Assembly (NCBI GenBank): GCA_032717465.1
Contig: CM064653.1
Coordinates: forward strand, 33,167,809 to 33,231,808
Reading direction: 5' to 3'
Source of the DNA: Coenobita brevimanus
Lineage: Eukaryota; Arthropoda; Malacostraca; Decapoda; Coenobitidae
Length of the DNA stretch: 64,000 bases
The notes under the pieces: generated by a model
What the model was told of the DNA's origin: nothing
Databases searched by the model: none
The model's input: only the letters and a program-made list of their open reading frames with translations
Part shown: one piece after another, positions 19,336 through 30,591 of the stretch
Position numbering within the stretch: position 1 is the stretch's first letter
Layout of the letters: each line of letters begins with the position of its first letter
Made by a program: the position numbers and the translations under genes

Positions 19336-19756
19336 TTAACACCTTGAAACCCAAGGATTTCTTTTATATTACATTGTTCTACCTTCACACTTTTATTCAA
19401 CCTAGGTCATTTTTTAAAACTGAAGAGGTTAGACATACCTTAGCACCTTTGACACAGTATTAATGAATACTTATCGTCAGTAAGTAGGAAGGAAAAACTA
19501 TAATGAGACGCCACTGGACTGAAGTGGCAGTATTACAGTATGCCCCAGAGTGTGAAATGGATGACGCAATTTTCATTTTACTGAGACTGCAACAGTATGA
19601 TTTTATTAAGTTGGTCAAACATCCAGTGGTGGAGGGGTTAATGAAGGCTATATGTAAACCATGTAATTCAAATATTCTATACTAAGCCATAAACGTGGCC
19701 AGAAGATCACAAGAATAAAACAGAAAATATAACGTCTCCAAGCTGAAGTGGTCGAG
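19336..19756. mobile_element. Degenerate TTAA-MITE copy
   Basis: The left end TTAACACCTTGAAACCCAAGG loosely matches the reverse complement of the right end (CGACCACTTCAGCTTGGAGA). The interior has the family word GGAGGGGTTAATGAAGGCTA near 19632-19651. Confidence 0.45.
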
Positions 19757-20589
19757 TACCTCCATGTATCGTTTTACACTAATTTTATTCACTCGTCACT
19801 ATAAACTATCCACATGTAACAGTGTCTTTTTATGCCCATGTGAACTTGTGTGTGCCTTTTCCCATTTTTCCTTAATTGATTTTAACGTGTGCATAAAAAA
19901 TATGGAGATTATTCTTGTTGGAAGGATGGACACAGTTACAAACAATGTACTTCATGAAGAAAGGAAATTACTTGTAAAACTGTAACCCTAGTATTAATCA
20001 TGACAGCCGAATCAACGCAGTATACTGTGAAATCCATAGACACAAACACAAACGTAACTGCTGCGTCCTGCGCTTGGTAGTCTTTTTGTTGACTGGCTAA
20101 GTCAGGTTTGGCAGCATTTAGCCTTACGTTGTTGTAGAGATCACTCGTTGAGCTTGATATCCGAACCACTGATAGATGGTTCTTTTCCCAGCACTGTATT
20201 TCTCGAAGACCATTACTTGTGCTTGTAGTCTGTCTTGGAAGAGTTAACACTACTCCTGGCACTCAAAGAGATCGAACGTGCCTCGTGTTCGTAGCTCCTC
20301 ACTTCTAATTTCAGATGCAGCAGTAAATCGGAAAGTACATTCTCTCCATCATACACGATCCCGCCAAATATGGCAGCTGCACCTCTACAGTTTCCTGTGG
20401 CGAGTAATCAGTCATTGTGCACCTGCCATTCGCTAATCTGTTTCCCTGTATACAACGTACACCGTCATAACCTTGAAGTGTGCGAGGCAGTTTCTCCTGA
20501 ATGATGCATAGAGACGAGGCACTTTTCATGGGGTCACCGTTTTCATTATATTAAATAGTTTTTGATAATGTAATGCGATAACTATATAT

Positions 20590-20590
<1 letters not shown>
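19757..20590. other. Intronic stretch with one unexplained 72-codon ORF
   Basis: Within the upstream intron of the chitin-binding gene. A minus-strand ORF at 20311-20529 has four spaced cysteines and the motif CIQGNRLANGRC; I do not recognise it. It lacks convincing splice sites, so it may be chance or an old pseudo-exon. Confidence 0.3.

Positions 20591-20591
<1 letters not shown>

Positions 20592-20631
<40 letters not shown>
20592..20631. repeat. (GT)n microsatellite
   Basis: About 20 GT units. Confidence 0.97.
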
Positions 20632-20634
<3 letters not shown>

Positions 20635-20859
20635 GTGTTCCTCTTAATTTATTTGCCAGCTATTGATCTCACACCGTCACACCTGTGTTGATGTCGGGTA
20701 AATCACAGGAGGCAAGGCAGCAGCTAACTCAGTGACCTGTAATGCTTTCACTTTGAGTAGTTCAGCTTCATTGTTGAGGTTTCTGCCTCGCCCCCACCCT
20801 CATTACGCCATGTTGACTGGCCGCTTGTTAGGTGTTCTTTATCTCCCAAATACGACTTT

Positions 20860-20880
20860 TTGTATCTCACCCCCTTCTCT

Positions 20881-20924
<44 letters not shown>

Positions 20925-21712
20925 CACTTAGTCTCCTCTTCTTAACTGTCCATCCTTTCACTCCATCTTTACATACTGGCTACTAATCTATTTCTCTCAT
21001 TCTCTGCTCTCATGTTTTCCTGACCTACTTTCATTGATTCACACCTCTCCGTCTGTCATTCTCACTCTTCTGTCATTCCCTCATCCCTTTTCTCTCCTCT
21101 TCTTCCCAATACCTGTCCCTCACTTTAATTCTCACTTCCATTCTCACTTGCCCCTCCTTGGTACTTGTTTATCTCATTCCATTCTCTTCCTTTCAACCTG
21201 CCTCCTATTCGTCACTCTTCTCCTTCCGGTTTCGTAATCATTATCTACCGCATACCCTTTCTTGTTATCTCATTCTCTTTCTTTTCTCTCCGCCCCACCG
21301 CTTTTCCTTCACTTTCTCCTATCTTATTACTCTTTTCTCATCTGGCTGCTGCTTCATCTGCGTTCATCCCCTTTCTATCTTCTTTGCTCTTTCTCTCTCT
21401 TTTTTTTCTTTTCTACTTTTTCCTTTCGTCTCATGCTCTTACTGTCTCCTACTTTCTCTTCCCTTTACCTCCTACTGTTTTATTCTTTTCCTGTACCCTT
21501 TTCTTCTCCTTCCCTTTTACGTCTCTCCACTCTTACCTCTTCCTGTGGCACATATTATCTGTTATCTTTTCATTTCTGACAATCCCCTCCTATCTCCACA
21601 TCCTCAACCTCTTCCTTTCTCTCCTAATTTCTGCACTGCTTTTTCTTCGTCTTGCTATTCAATATCATTTTCACTCTTCATCCACTGTTCTTCTTCTTGT
21701 CTTCTCGTGTTA

Positions 21713-21790
<78 letters not shown>

Positions 21791-21990
21791 TATCTCAGCC
21801 TTTCCCTTTTTTTCTTCCTTCCCAAGCTGTTTTCCTCCTGCCATCGTCCCTGTCTGCTCCATTCCTCACGCCTTCTTTCATAACACTAACTTCCTCATTG
21901 CTTCCCCATTATCCCTTTCCTGACTCTCTTCGTCCCTATTCCCATCTCCCATCTCTTCATCCCTCATCCCTAGTACACATCAGATGCATC
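20860..21990. repeat. Polypyrimidine tract with (CT)n blocks
   Basis: Over 1 kb of T/C-rich plus strand. It includes (CT)n at about 20885-20919 and a TGTC run grading into (TC)n at about 21715-21785. Several Ser/Leu/Phe-rich ORFs across it are composition artefacts. Confidence 0.9.
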
Positions 21991-22439
21991 CTCCATTAGA
22001 AATTTTTTTTTGAACTTTGAGGGCAACACTTCAAAAACTCAATTGCGTACCGTAGTCTTGTCTGGATTATCGTGTATTTCATGGGTCTCAGATTGTTGTT
22101 ATGCTTGCCAAGGTAATACGTGATTGCTAACAGTTTCTCTTTATTGGTAGTTTGAAATATTATATATGCATTCTGTAACAGCCAGTGCATGATTGATTAT
22201 TTTTGCATGATACACTTTGGACGCAGGCCTTGGTGGTTTTGTGTTTTCTTTTGTTTTACATTTTTTGTTTGCTATCGTTTTATCTTGTATGTACTTTTAG
22301 CTAGTTTGTAGTTACAAGAAATGTCGTTAGATTATGGTACAGAAAGCCAGGAAACGAGAGAATACGGTAATGGGAGCACTAATGAACAGTATACTCAGTT
22401 AAGTGGGCCGCACAGTTATCCATTTACCGTTCTAGTCCC

Positions 22440-22810
22440 TGAAAAATTAGGGTAGAGTAGGGTGAAGTAGAGTAGGTTAGCTTAAGGTAGTGTATGTTAG
22501 GGCTGAGTTAAGTTAGTTTATGCTATCGGTTGTATCAGTTAGGATTTTTAAAATGCAGTGGCCAACAGGTGGCCAAGTCTAATGTTAGGGTATCCCAAGT
22601 TCTATATTGGAGGATCCGAGGATATCCCCACGTAAATTTGGTTTGGTCACTGAGGTGGCCGGGCATAGTTCAGGGGTGGCCGGTGCCACCCTGACCACCC
22701 CTCTGGCCACGGCACTATTTAGGTTAGATTACAGTAGGCTAGGGAAGGGTAGTTTAGGCTAGGGAAGAGTAGGGTAGGGTACAGTACGGTGGGGTAGGGT
22801 AGAGTAGCAT
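22440..22810. repeat. Degenerate TAGGG-rich array
   Basis: Repeats of TAGGGTAGAG/TAGGTTAG type at 22445-22530 and 22725-22810, interrupted by a hAT-like fragment. The words resemble TTAGG but vary too much to call telomeric. Confidence 0.65.
22557..22716 (-). mobile_element. hAT-like non-autonomous fragment
   Basis: The minus strand starts near AGTGCCGTGGCCAGAGGGG and contains repeated GGCCACC words; the other end reads CAGTGGCCAACAGGTGGCC. Ends starting CAGTG with GGCCA are common in hAT elements. No 8-bp duplication was confirmed. Confidence 0.4.
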
Positions 22811-23154
22811 TATTGTTGCCTAGTTAGATTTTCGTGAGGCTGGTGTTGCGACAGAGTTGTGGCAGAGTTGTGGTTGCTGATATTGAGGTATTGCGTGCTG
22901 AGATGGTCATGGGAAAGTTTGGGGAGTCATTAGTGAGTGCTGGTAGGTTGTGGTGTGTATGTGTGTGTTGTATGAGTGTTGTTTGTTGGCTTGTGTGCAT
23001 GTTGTGTTTATTGATAGATGTGTTGTGTCTTGTTTTTTACTAATATATGTGGTTACTAACACATAATGTGTTGTGTGTGATGTGCTCGCTAATAGATGTT
23101 GCGTTATGTTTATTATTTGTCATAGTGTTGTGATGTTTGTGTAGTTTTTACTGA

Positions 23155-23248
<94 letters not shown>
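22811..23248. repeat. GT-rich stretch ending in a long (GT)n
   Basis: 22811-23158 is irregular T/G-rich sequence with many GTGTTGTG words. 23159-23248 is about 45 uninterrupted GT units, which run through an ORF of alternating Cys-Val. Confidence 0.9.
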
Positions 23249-23250
<2 letters not shown>

Positions 23251-23553
23251 AATAGATGTGTTCGGTAAATGTTGTATTTACATGAAGGCATTATGTGAAT
23301 GTTGTGTGGAATTGCTGTGCCTAATAATTGTTGTTATGCCATCGTTGTGAGTCATGGCATGTGCTGTGCTGTGTTGTGAGTCAGTGTGGGTATTGCAATG
23401 TATTGGAAAAACTAGTAAAACATTTGTTGTGAGAGTGTGAATCTAGACAGTTAGGAGTGTTGTATGGGCAAGTTTATTTGTGCATATATTAAGTCAGGCA
23501 TTAGGCGTGTTGCAGATCAAACCAAGTGTTGTGAAATAGTGTTGCAAACTCAC

Positions 23554-23600
23554 CTTTCCCCCTTGGCTCATGACGCACAACACCCCGACACTCAGCCATC
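23554..23600 (-). CDS. Signal-peptide exon of the chitin-binding gene
   Basis: A 47-nt exon bounded by an excellent acceptor (TTTTTTCCGCAG, reverse complement of 23601-23612) and donor (AAG|GTGAGT, reverse complement of 23548-23553). Only one frame works with the phase-0 exon at 19056; it reads WLSVGVLCVMSQGGK after two bases that complete a codon from an earlier exon. This is the hydrophobic core and cleavage region expected of a signal peptide. The other two frames hit a stop at once or just after joining. The start codon lies in an upstream exon that I could not identify. The inference is strong on splice signals and phase; transcript data would settle it. Confidence 0.72.
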
Positions 23601-23802
23601 CTGCGGAAAAAAGAATAATAGAGAAATATTATGGTCAGTCCGTAACATGTAAGGCAGAAAAAATAAAATAAGTCATCCTAAAATAGTTCGCTCATAAAGA
23701 AAACGAATATGGGATACTAAAAACATTGTCCGCGCTCAAAGAAACCGGGATGTGGGATACTGATGAAAATTTGGCAAGCGTTCGTATTGTCTTTGCTATA
23801 TT

Positions 23803-23950
23803 TACCCTTTTATGGTGACGCCTTCTTCCGTCTATTATTCTAGCTAATGCCAGATGATTTCATTCATCTGAGAGTGAGTATTAGGAGCCCGAAATTGTTA
23901 ATCCTGGTAATATTAACCCTCTTATGGTGAGGACAACTTTAGTATTGTAT
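23803..23950. mobile_element. TTAA-MITE fragments
   Basis: Two family-like starts, TTTACCCTTTTATGGTGACG near 23811 and TTAACCCTCTTATGGTGAGG at 23913. The internal family word GATTTCATTCATCTGAG lies between them. Confidence 0.4.
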
Positions 23951-23985
23951 TCTGTTTTATATACCGTGAGACGATTATTATCCCA

Positions 23986-24178
23986 TCAGGAGCGCTGGGG
24001 CCCGGGAGTAGGCTGCTTAGTCCAGGCATTTAATGTAGGACTGACCAGTTTTTGCGTCCTGAGCGGTATTATGTGTGTAGTAAACCTCAACCGCCACTCG
24101 CATGTAAAGCCTTATTATCCACATCCGATTGGAGCGCCCTTAACCCACTAGACAGCCAGGCGTCCATTTGGTTATTTC
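23986..24178 (-). mobile_element. tRNA-derived SINE (family S2), copy A
   Basis: Read on the minus strand it starts near CCAAATGGACGCCTGGCTG, with a TCTAGTGGG A-box-like region and a degraded B box at about 24085-24101. It ends at CAGCGCTCCTG. It aligns along its length with copy B at 24563-24757. Confidence 0.6.
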
Positions 24179-24489
24179 CAATGAACGTAGTAAGTGGTGT
24201 CTTGAACAGCAGTTAAAAATGGTTTGTCTTTGTGAATAAGTAGAAAAAATCAAACGGAGACCATACCGGAACGCGTTTAAAAAATGGTATTAATATCTGT
24301 CGGTATATTGGTTGGTGATGTTTAGGTTATCGGCTTATATTAGTACTGGTTGTGCCAAAAGACGAGCAAGTATATGTTCAGGAAACGTAGGGTGAGAGTA
24401 TTCAGAACGGTTTAGCTTTTTATTGTCTTACGCAAGGTTTGAAGTAGTAGTCATCGTTGTCGTCGTCGTGGTTGTGGTAATAATACTGC

Positions 24490-24490
<1 letters not shown>
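24179..24490. other. Unannotated spacer between SINE copies
   Basis: No gene or element recognised. Confidence 0.35.

Positions 24491-24537
<47 letters not shown>
24491..24537. repeat. (ATC)n microsatellite
   Basis: About 15 trinucleotide units (ATG on the minus strand). They follow the 3' end of SINE S2 copy B after ~25 bp and may have grown from its tail. Confidence 0.95.
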
Positions 24538-24562
24538 GCAGTCCCAAATTGCCCCATATGAA

Positions 24563-24757
24563 CAGGAGCCTAGAGACCCGGAGCTAGGCTATTCAGTGCG
24601 GACATTTAAGGCGATAGTGACCAGCCTCACTAGCCCCTGAATGACATTACGCGAGCAAGAAATACCAACCATCCCTCAGACTGAAACTCTTACAGGCTTC
24701 ATCCGGTTATAGCGCTTCAGCCCACTAAACCACCAGGCGTCATTTGGTTATATGGTT
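24563..24757 (-). mobile_element. tRNA-derived SINE (family S2), copy B
   Basis: On the minus strand the A box TGGTTTAGTGGG (24732-24721) and B-box-like GAGTTTCAGTCTGAG (24689-24675) are 31 nt apart, close to tRNA spacing. The body continues to GGCTCCTG. It is better preserved than copy A and in the same orientation about 580 bp away. Confidence 0.7.
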
Positions 24758-24831
24758 ACCACCCAGCACAGTAAATTGCTTCCTGGATTACAGGAAATCA
24801 TTAGCTTTATCATTCACTGTAGAATCACCTG

Positions 24832-24833
<2 letters not shown>

Positions 24834-24873
<40 letters not shown>
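24834..24873. repeat. (GA)n microsatellite
   Basis: About 20 GA units. Confidence 0.97.
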
Positions 24874-24875
<2 letters not shown>

Positions 24876-24964
24876 ATTGAGAAAAAAGCAAGAATTAAGT
24901 GAGAGTGAGAATGACCTCAATCCGTGTGAAAGACACTGATGGGCTCTAATCGATTCCCGTCCCT

Positions 24965-26350
24965 AATTGTCTTCCTTTCTTCCACGCTTCCTACTTCCCC
25001 CCTCTCGTTTCTTCTTCCCTTCCTACTTTCTTCCTGTCATCCTCTATTCCTCGTTTCCTAATTCCCTTTTCACTTCTTTTCTTCCTCTTACTTCTTGTCA
25101 CCCTTTCTTCCCCACTTCTAGGACATTCAGACCTTCCTCACTTTTCTTTTTCTTTTTTAAATTCATTTCTATATTCTTCTTTTCTTCCTCCCCTTCTTGC
25201 CCGTCCCTTTCTTCCTGTCTTCGTTCCCAGTGGTCCTTAGTCGATTCTGCCTGCTCAAAATTTCTTTCTGTCCTTCCCCTACTGTTCGTCACTTCCACTT
25301 TTTCTCTTCCATTCTTTGTTCTTCTCTGTCCCCATACCTTTCTTCATGCTTTCCTGCATTCTTGTCCCCCTTCCTTCTTTATTCTGTCAGTCTTTCTTTC
25401 TGTAGTCCTCTTTTCCTACTTCCCCTCTGGTCTTCCTCCAGTCTTCCCGTCATTCCATCTTCCGGCCATTCTTCTTCTCTTCTTGTCTTCCTCTTTCCAT
25501 CGTTCTTAAAGACTTCCATCCCGTCTTCTACACTGCACACTTCCTTCTTTTCTTCCTTAATGCTTGTCTTACTTCCTTCCTGCTTTCTTGCTTGGCTTCC
25601 TCCCGTCCTTTCTTCCTGTCCTTCCTGTTTTTCTTCTCTCCTGTGTTCCTTTCTGACCTCCCTCCTCCCAAACTTCCGCCCCTCTTTTCTTCATTTCCTA
25701 TCTTCTTCCTTTCCCATCTTCCTTCTTTCTTCTCTTCCTCCCTTCCTGCCTCCTCATTTCGAGCCTTCCTTCCTTCCTTTTGGCTTTACTTTCTTCTTCG
25801 CGTTTTTTCTCCTTTCCGTGAGTTTTGTACTTCCTGTTACCTCCCTTTGTCTTCCTCCCTTTCTTCACTTCGTTACTTTCTTTCCTGTTTCTCACTCTTT
25901 CTGTCTTCCTCTTTTTCTGTCTTCCTCCCATCCTGTCTTCAACTTTTTCGTTTTCCTCCCATCCTCTCTTCTTTCCCTCCTCTCATTCTTCTTTCCTCAG
26001 TTTCCTTACTTCCTCACTTCCTGTTCTTCCTTCCTCAGTTTGATTATTTATTCCTCCCTTACTGTTTTCATTTCTTCCTTCCGTCATCCTGTCTTCACCT
26101 CTTTCTTCCTTTACGTGCAGTCTTTCTCTCTAATTCTTTAAACTTGTTATCTTAGTATCTTCCTGCCTCTCTCTTTCCTCTCTTTCACCTTTCTCTCTTC
26201 CGTTTTCTCCCATTCTTTCACACCTCTTTTCCTGTCTTTCCCCCCTCCTTCTTATCTTCCCTCCAGCTTGTCTGCAGTATTCGTAATTTTTCTTATCTTG
26301 TGCTGCTTTCCATATCAGTATTAATTATCTCCACCTCCTCCGTGTTATCT
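24965..26350. repeat. Long polypyrimidine tract
   Basis: Almost 1.4 kb of T/C-rich plus strand built of irregular CTTCC/TTCCT words. Long Ser/Phe/Leu-rich ORFs here (for example 25197-26141) reflect composition, not a gene. Confidence 0.9.
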
Positions 26351-26468
26351 TTCAGTTGTCGTCCTGTTGTGTTGCTGTCTTTTATTTGCCGTTGCTTTCT
26401 TTCTCCTTTTTTTTCTTTTTTTGGTAGTTGCTCTTTCTAGGGCTTTTGTTACTGATTCTTCTGCCCTG

Positions 26469-26469
<1 letters not shown>

Positions 26470-26548
<79 letters not shown>

Positions 26549-26765
26549 TCTTCTTATCGTCACATTTTTGTCTTTGTTTTCTTCTATCTCTTGCTTTCTT
26601 TATCCCCTCCTTTAGAGAGAGAGAGAGAGAGAGAGAATACCATCGCATGTATGTAATTCGTGAATAAGTTATACATAAATCTACGCTACCAGACAGCTGC
26701 ACATCCGCACACGCACACAAAAACACGCACATAATAGGAGTCATTGGCAAAAACGCACATAAGGG

Positions 26766-26816
<51 letters not shown>

Positions 26817-26877
26817 AAGGTTACACACAAAAACACTCATAGTTTCCGTAATGATTTTCTTTTCGTTTCTTGTTATG

Positions 26878-26958
<81 letters not shown>
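26470..26958. repeat. Cluster of CT, AG and AC microsatellites
   Basis: (TC)n at 26470-26542, (AG)n at 26615-26636, (AC)n at 26767-26814 and (TC)n at 26880-26958. A minus-strand ORF of alternating Arg-Glu and Val-Cys runs through them and is an artefact. Confidence 0.97.
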
Positions 26959-26960
<2 letters not shown>

Positions 26961-27029
26961 GTGTAGTTTTGAGTCTGATTCGGTGCTATTATTCATTTTG
27001 TCAAGTTAATGGCTTATTTATATTTACTT

Positions 27030-27420
27030 ATGTTTGTGGCTGGTGGTTGTGTTTGTGGTTGTGGTAGCTGTGGCTGTGATTGGTAGTTGGTGTCTTAATT
27101 GTAGCAGTTCTGATTATGATCGGTAGTTGTGGTTGTTAATAAGGTAGCTGTGGTTGTGATTGTGGTAGTTGTTGTGTCTGACTGTGATTGTTTATATTTT
27201 TCGTAATTGTGGAAGATTATAATTCTTGTGACAGGTACTTGTAAGTGTGGTAATTAGTCATACTTGTTTTATTAGTAGTTATGGTTGTAATTGGTAGTTG
27301 TGGTTGTAATTGTTAGTTATAGCGGCTGTGACTGTGGTAGGTAAGGTGTTGAAGTTGAAAATGTAGTTGTTGAGTTGGTTATGGTTATGATTGTGGTAGT
27401 TGTGGTAGTCTGCATATCAT
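27030..27420. repeat. Degenerate TGGTTGT-type G/T repeat
   Basis: Words such as GTGGTTGTGATTGGTAGTTG recur irregularly. No stable period could be assigned. Confidence 0.6.
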
Positions 27421-27860
27421 TCCTCACATAACGGCAGAAGAATGACCAGAAATGTTGCAGGCTTCAGGAAAAACATTAAAAATTCGATCCCACAAAAAGA
27501 CACGTGATAATTATGCCGTGACAGTAGGTTTTTGTGCAAGGTGTCAGGAAATTCATAAATCAGTCATGTTTCATTTTTTTTAAGTGTCATGCGTTCTTTA
27601 ATCACTGCTCTGAATGTACATATTATCAGTGAGATATTACAAAGTGCTTTTTCGTAATTCACCTTTGATTTATTACCTGACAGGGTGGCAGAAATTGGCT
27701 TTAAATCTTGGGTATTTGCACTAAAAAAGAAATCTCTGGTGTTTTTATGTCCAGTCAGCTGTTGCATTGATACGTTTGCAGAAATAGCAATAAGAATTTG
27801 TGTTTCCCGGCTGTTTATGATTTATGTTCGCTAATTAACCACGAAAGTCAAAGACCGTTC
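27421..27860. other. Unannotated stretch
   Basis: Nothing recognised apart from a short ORF without domain features. Confidence 0.35.
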
Positions 27861-27863
27861 TCC

Positions 27864-27930
<67 letters not shown>
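27861..27930. repeat. Compound (CT)n(AC)n microsatellite
   Basis: About 10 CT units directly joined to about 24 AC units. Confidence 0.97.
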
Positions 27931-27932
<2 letters not shown>

Positions 27933-28324
27933 CGAGGTCGTGGTGGGCTTAGCTGGCTTAGCACGTCTCGCTTCCCGGAAGAGGTAGTAGTGGAGGAGGA
28001 TGGTTCGCACGAAAGGAGTTGCATATCACCCGGAAAAGAAGACGGATTTAGGTCTAACTACGCAATTGTTAGGAAAAGCATTTTAAGGGAGCGTTTGCTG
28101 TGAGCCTGAGTGTTGTGTCGTGGAGTTGACAGCAGTTTTCTCTTGTTGGTTTCTGGCTACTCTCAGACGATTATTTTTAGCTTTGGTAAGACCTCTTTTG
28201 GTGAGAAGATTAAAGAAAGCTACATCCAACTCCTATAGTTCCAAAAGCCTCTTGCAAACTAATTCAAATTGTCTGAAGATAGCAGAATTAAATATAGTAG
28301 ACACCGGATTCAGTGGGTTAAGGT
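27931..28324. other. Stretch with possible degraded SINE head
   Basis: GGTGGGCTTAGCTGGCTTAG and a later GGAGTTGCATATCACCC faintly resemble A and B boxes, but the spacing is too long for a confident call. Nothing else recognised. Confidence 0.25.
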
Positions 28325-29330
28325 GTGGATTCTGTCGCCAATGTGGATGTTGTCATGGGTGTGGATGTTGTCATGGATGTGAATGCTGTCACGGGTGTGG
28401 ATGTTGTCATGGGTGTGGATGTTGTCATGGGTATTGATGTCATGGGTGTGGATGTTGTCGTGGATGTGGATGTTTTCATGGGTGTGGATGTTGTCATAGG
28501 TATGGATGTTGTCATGGGTGTGGATGTTGTCATAGGTATGGATGTTGTCATGGGTGTGGATGTTGTCATGGGTATGGATGTTGTCATGGATGTGGATGTT
28601 GTCATGGGTGTGTATGTTGTCATGGATGTGGATGTTGTCATGGGTGTGTATGTTGTCATGGATGTGTATGTTGTCATGGATGTGGATGTTGTCTTGGGTG
28701 TGGATGTTGTCATGGGTGTGGATGTTCTCATGGGTATGGATGTTCTCATGGGTGTGGTTGTTGTCATGGGTCTGGATGTTGTCAATGGTGTGTATGTTGT
28801 CATGGGTATGGATGTTGTCAGGGGTGTGTATGTTGTCATGGGTATGGATGTTGTCAGGGGTGTGTATGTTGTCATGGGTATGGATGTTGTCATGGATGTG
28901 GATGTTGTCTTGGGTGTGTATGTTGTCATGGGTGTGGATGTTGTCATGGGTGTGGATGTTGTCTTGGGTGTGGATGTTGTCAGGTGTGTGGATGTTGTCA
29001 GGTGTGTGGATATTGTCATGGGTGTGGATGTTGTCATGCGTGTGCATATTGTCATGGGTGTGGATGTTGTCTTGGGTGTGTATGTTGTCATGGGTGTGGA
29101 TGTTGTCAGGTGTGTGGATGTTGTCATGCGTGTGGATAATGTCATGGGTGTGGATGTTGTCATGGATGCGGGTACTGTCATGGGTGTGGATGTTGTCATG
29201 GATGTGGTTTCTGTCATGGGTGTGGATGTTGTCATGGATGTGGATACTATTATCGGTGTGAATACCCAAATGAGTGTGTATACCCTTCATAGGTGTGGAT
29301 ATTGTCATAGGTATGGGTACTGTCATATGT
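28325..29330. repeat. 18-bp minisatellite, about 54 copies
   Basis: Tandem units of GATGTTGTCATGGGTGTG with substitutions (ATGGATGTG, ATGGGTATG, CAGGTGTG variants). Since 18 is a multiple of three, every frame on both strands stays open and gives hexapeptide ORFs up to 388 codons. No start context, signal or splice sites support translation. Variant order is irregular with local runs of identical pairs, as expected from slippage or unequal exchange. Confidence 0.95.
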
Positions 29331-29391
29331 GGATACGTGTGTGTACTCGTAAGTGTGGATGGCTGCTGTATAGATAAAGAATGAAAGATAC

Positions 29392-29395
<4 letters not shown>

Positions 29396-29422
<27 letters not shown>

Positions 29423-29609
29423 GGCATTGAACTCTCCCAAAATCGCAGCAGAATGTTCAAGAATTTTTCCCAGCATACGTGTCTTTCCCTGTCATCCAAT
29501 TTCCCTCGACCCTTTGTTCCTGTTGGTCGCTGATTTTCCTGCCAGTTATTGTCCTCTTTCTCCTATTCTCTTTTATTTTATTCCGTATTTTCCTCTGCGA
29601 ATCTTTTAT

Positions 29610-29666
<57 letters not shown>

Positions 29667-29925
29667 ACCTATCTATCAGCTTTTATCTATCAATCTATCT
29701 ATCTGTCTATCTACATTCCTTTTGCCTCCCCTGCCTCCTTCATCTAATGTGAGAACGTGACAAGGATATTCACTTAGTATGTGTGAGGAGGGAGGGAGGA
29801 GAAGGAGGAGGTGGAGGAAGAGGAGGAGGAGTTGGAGGAGGAGAAGGAGGGAGAGAGGGAGGGGGAGGAGGAGGAGGAGGAGAAGGAGGAGGAGGAGGGA
29901 GTGAGGGAGGGAGGGAGAAGAAATT
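29396..29925. repeat. (GA)n, (CT)n and GGA-rich tracts
   Basis: (GA)n at 29396-29422, (CT)n at about 29612-29662 followed by CTAT/CTGT words, and a GGA/GAGG-rich purine block at about 29785-29920. Confidence 0.93.
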
Positions 29926-30551
29926 TTTGGAGAGAAAATTTTTTGAACTACTCCGTATATAATGACGTCTTTTTTTTTATTTATTCTTGTAACCTTCCGA
30001 CAATTTTACAGAAGTGTGGGGAAATATGTTGCAGTGAAGGGGTTAGGAATCATCTCCATTAAACTCCCTCCTGCAGAATAATATCGTGAGATGAGAGCAA
30101 AAACAAAACGAATGGGACGTCCACGGGGTAAGAGGCTTAAAGGGAAAAAAAAGAAAGAAAAAAAAAGATGATGGAAGAGGTAGCTGACGGAAACAGACTA
30201 AGAAAAAAGTGGAAAATTAGTCGCAGAATTGTGTAAAATATTGAATATGATGAATTCTACGGTACCATCTTGCCATTTTTCACACCCTAGTCGAGGACAA
30301 CGTTATATTAAAAATTAAGCACCTTGGCAAGAGATGAGGGTTCGGGGCATTTATAATACTGGGATGAGGAATTGGAGATGGGGATGCTGCTGACACCAGT
30401 CCATCATTCTCCCCAACAACAACAAGGCAGTTCGACAAGTAAGAAAAAAAACAAGTGGGGATGGGAGACTTTCAAGAGAAGACAGATGAGAGAAACGAAG
30501 GAGTGGTTTACAAGAGATGGAGGCCAGACGATTCTAGATAATGTGTCTGAC

Positions 30552-30591
<40 letters not shown>

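Noticed and set aside
28310..29476. Overlapping ORFs of 239-388 codons on both strands with hexapeptide periodicity
   Set aside because: An 18-bp minisatellite keeps all frames open; nothing supports translation.
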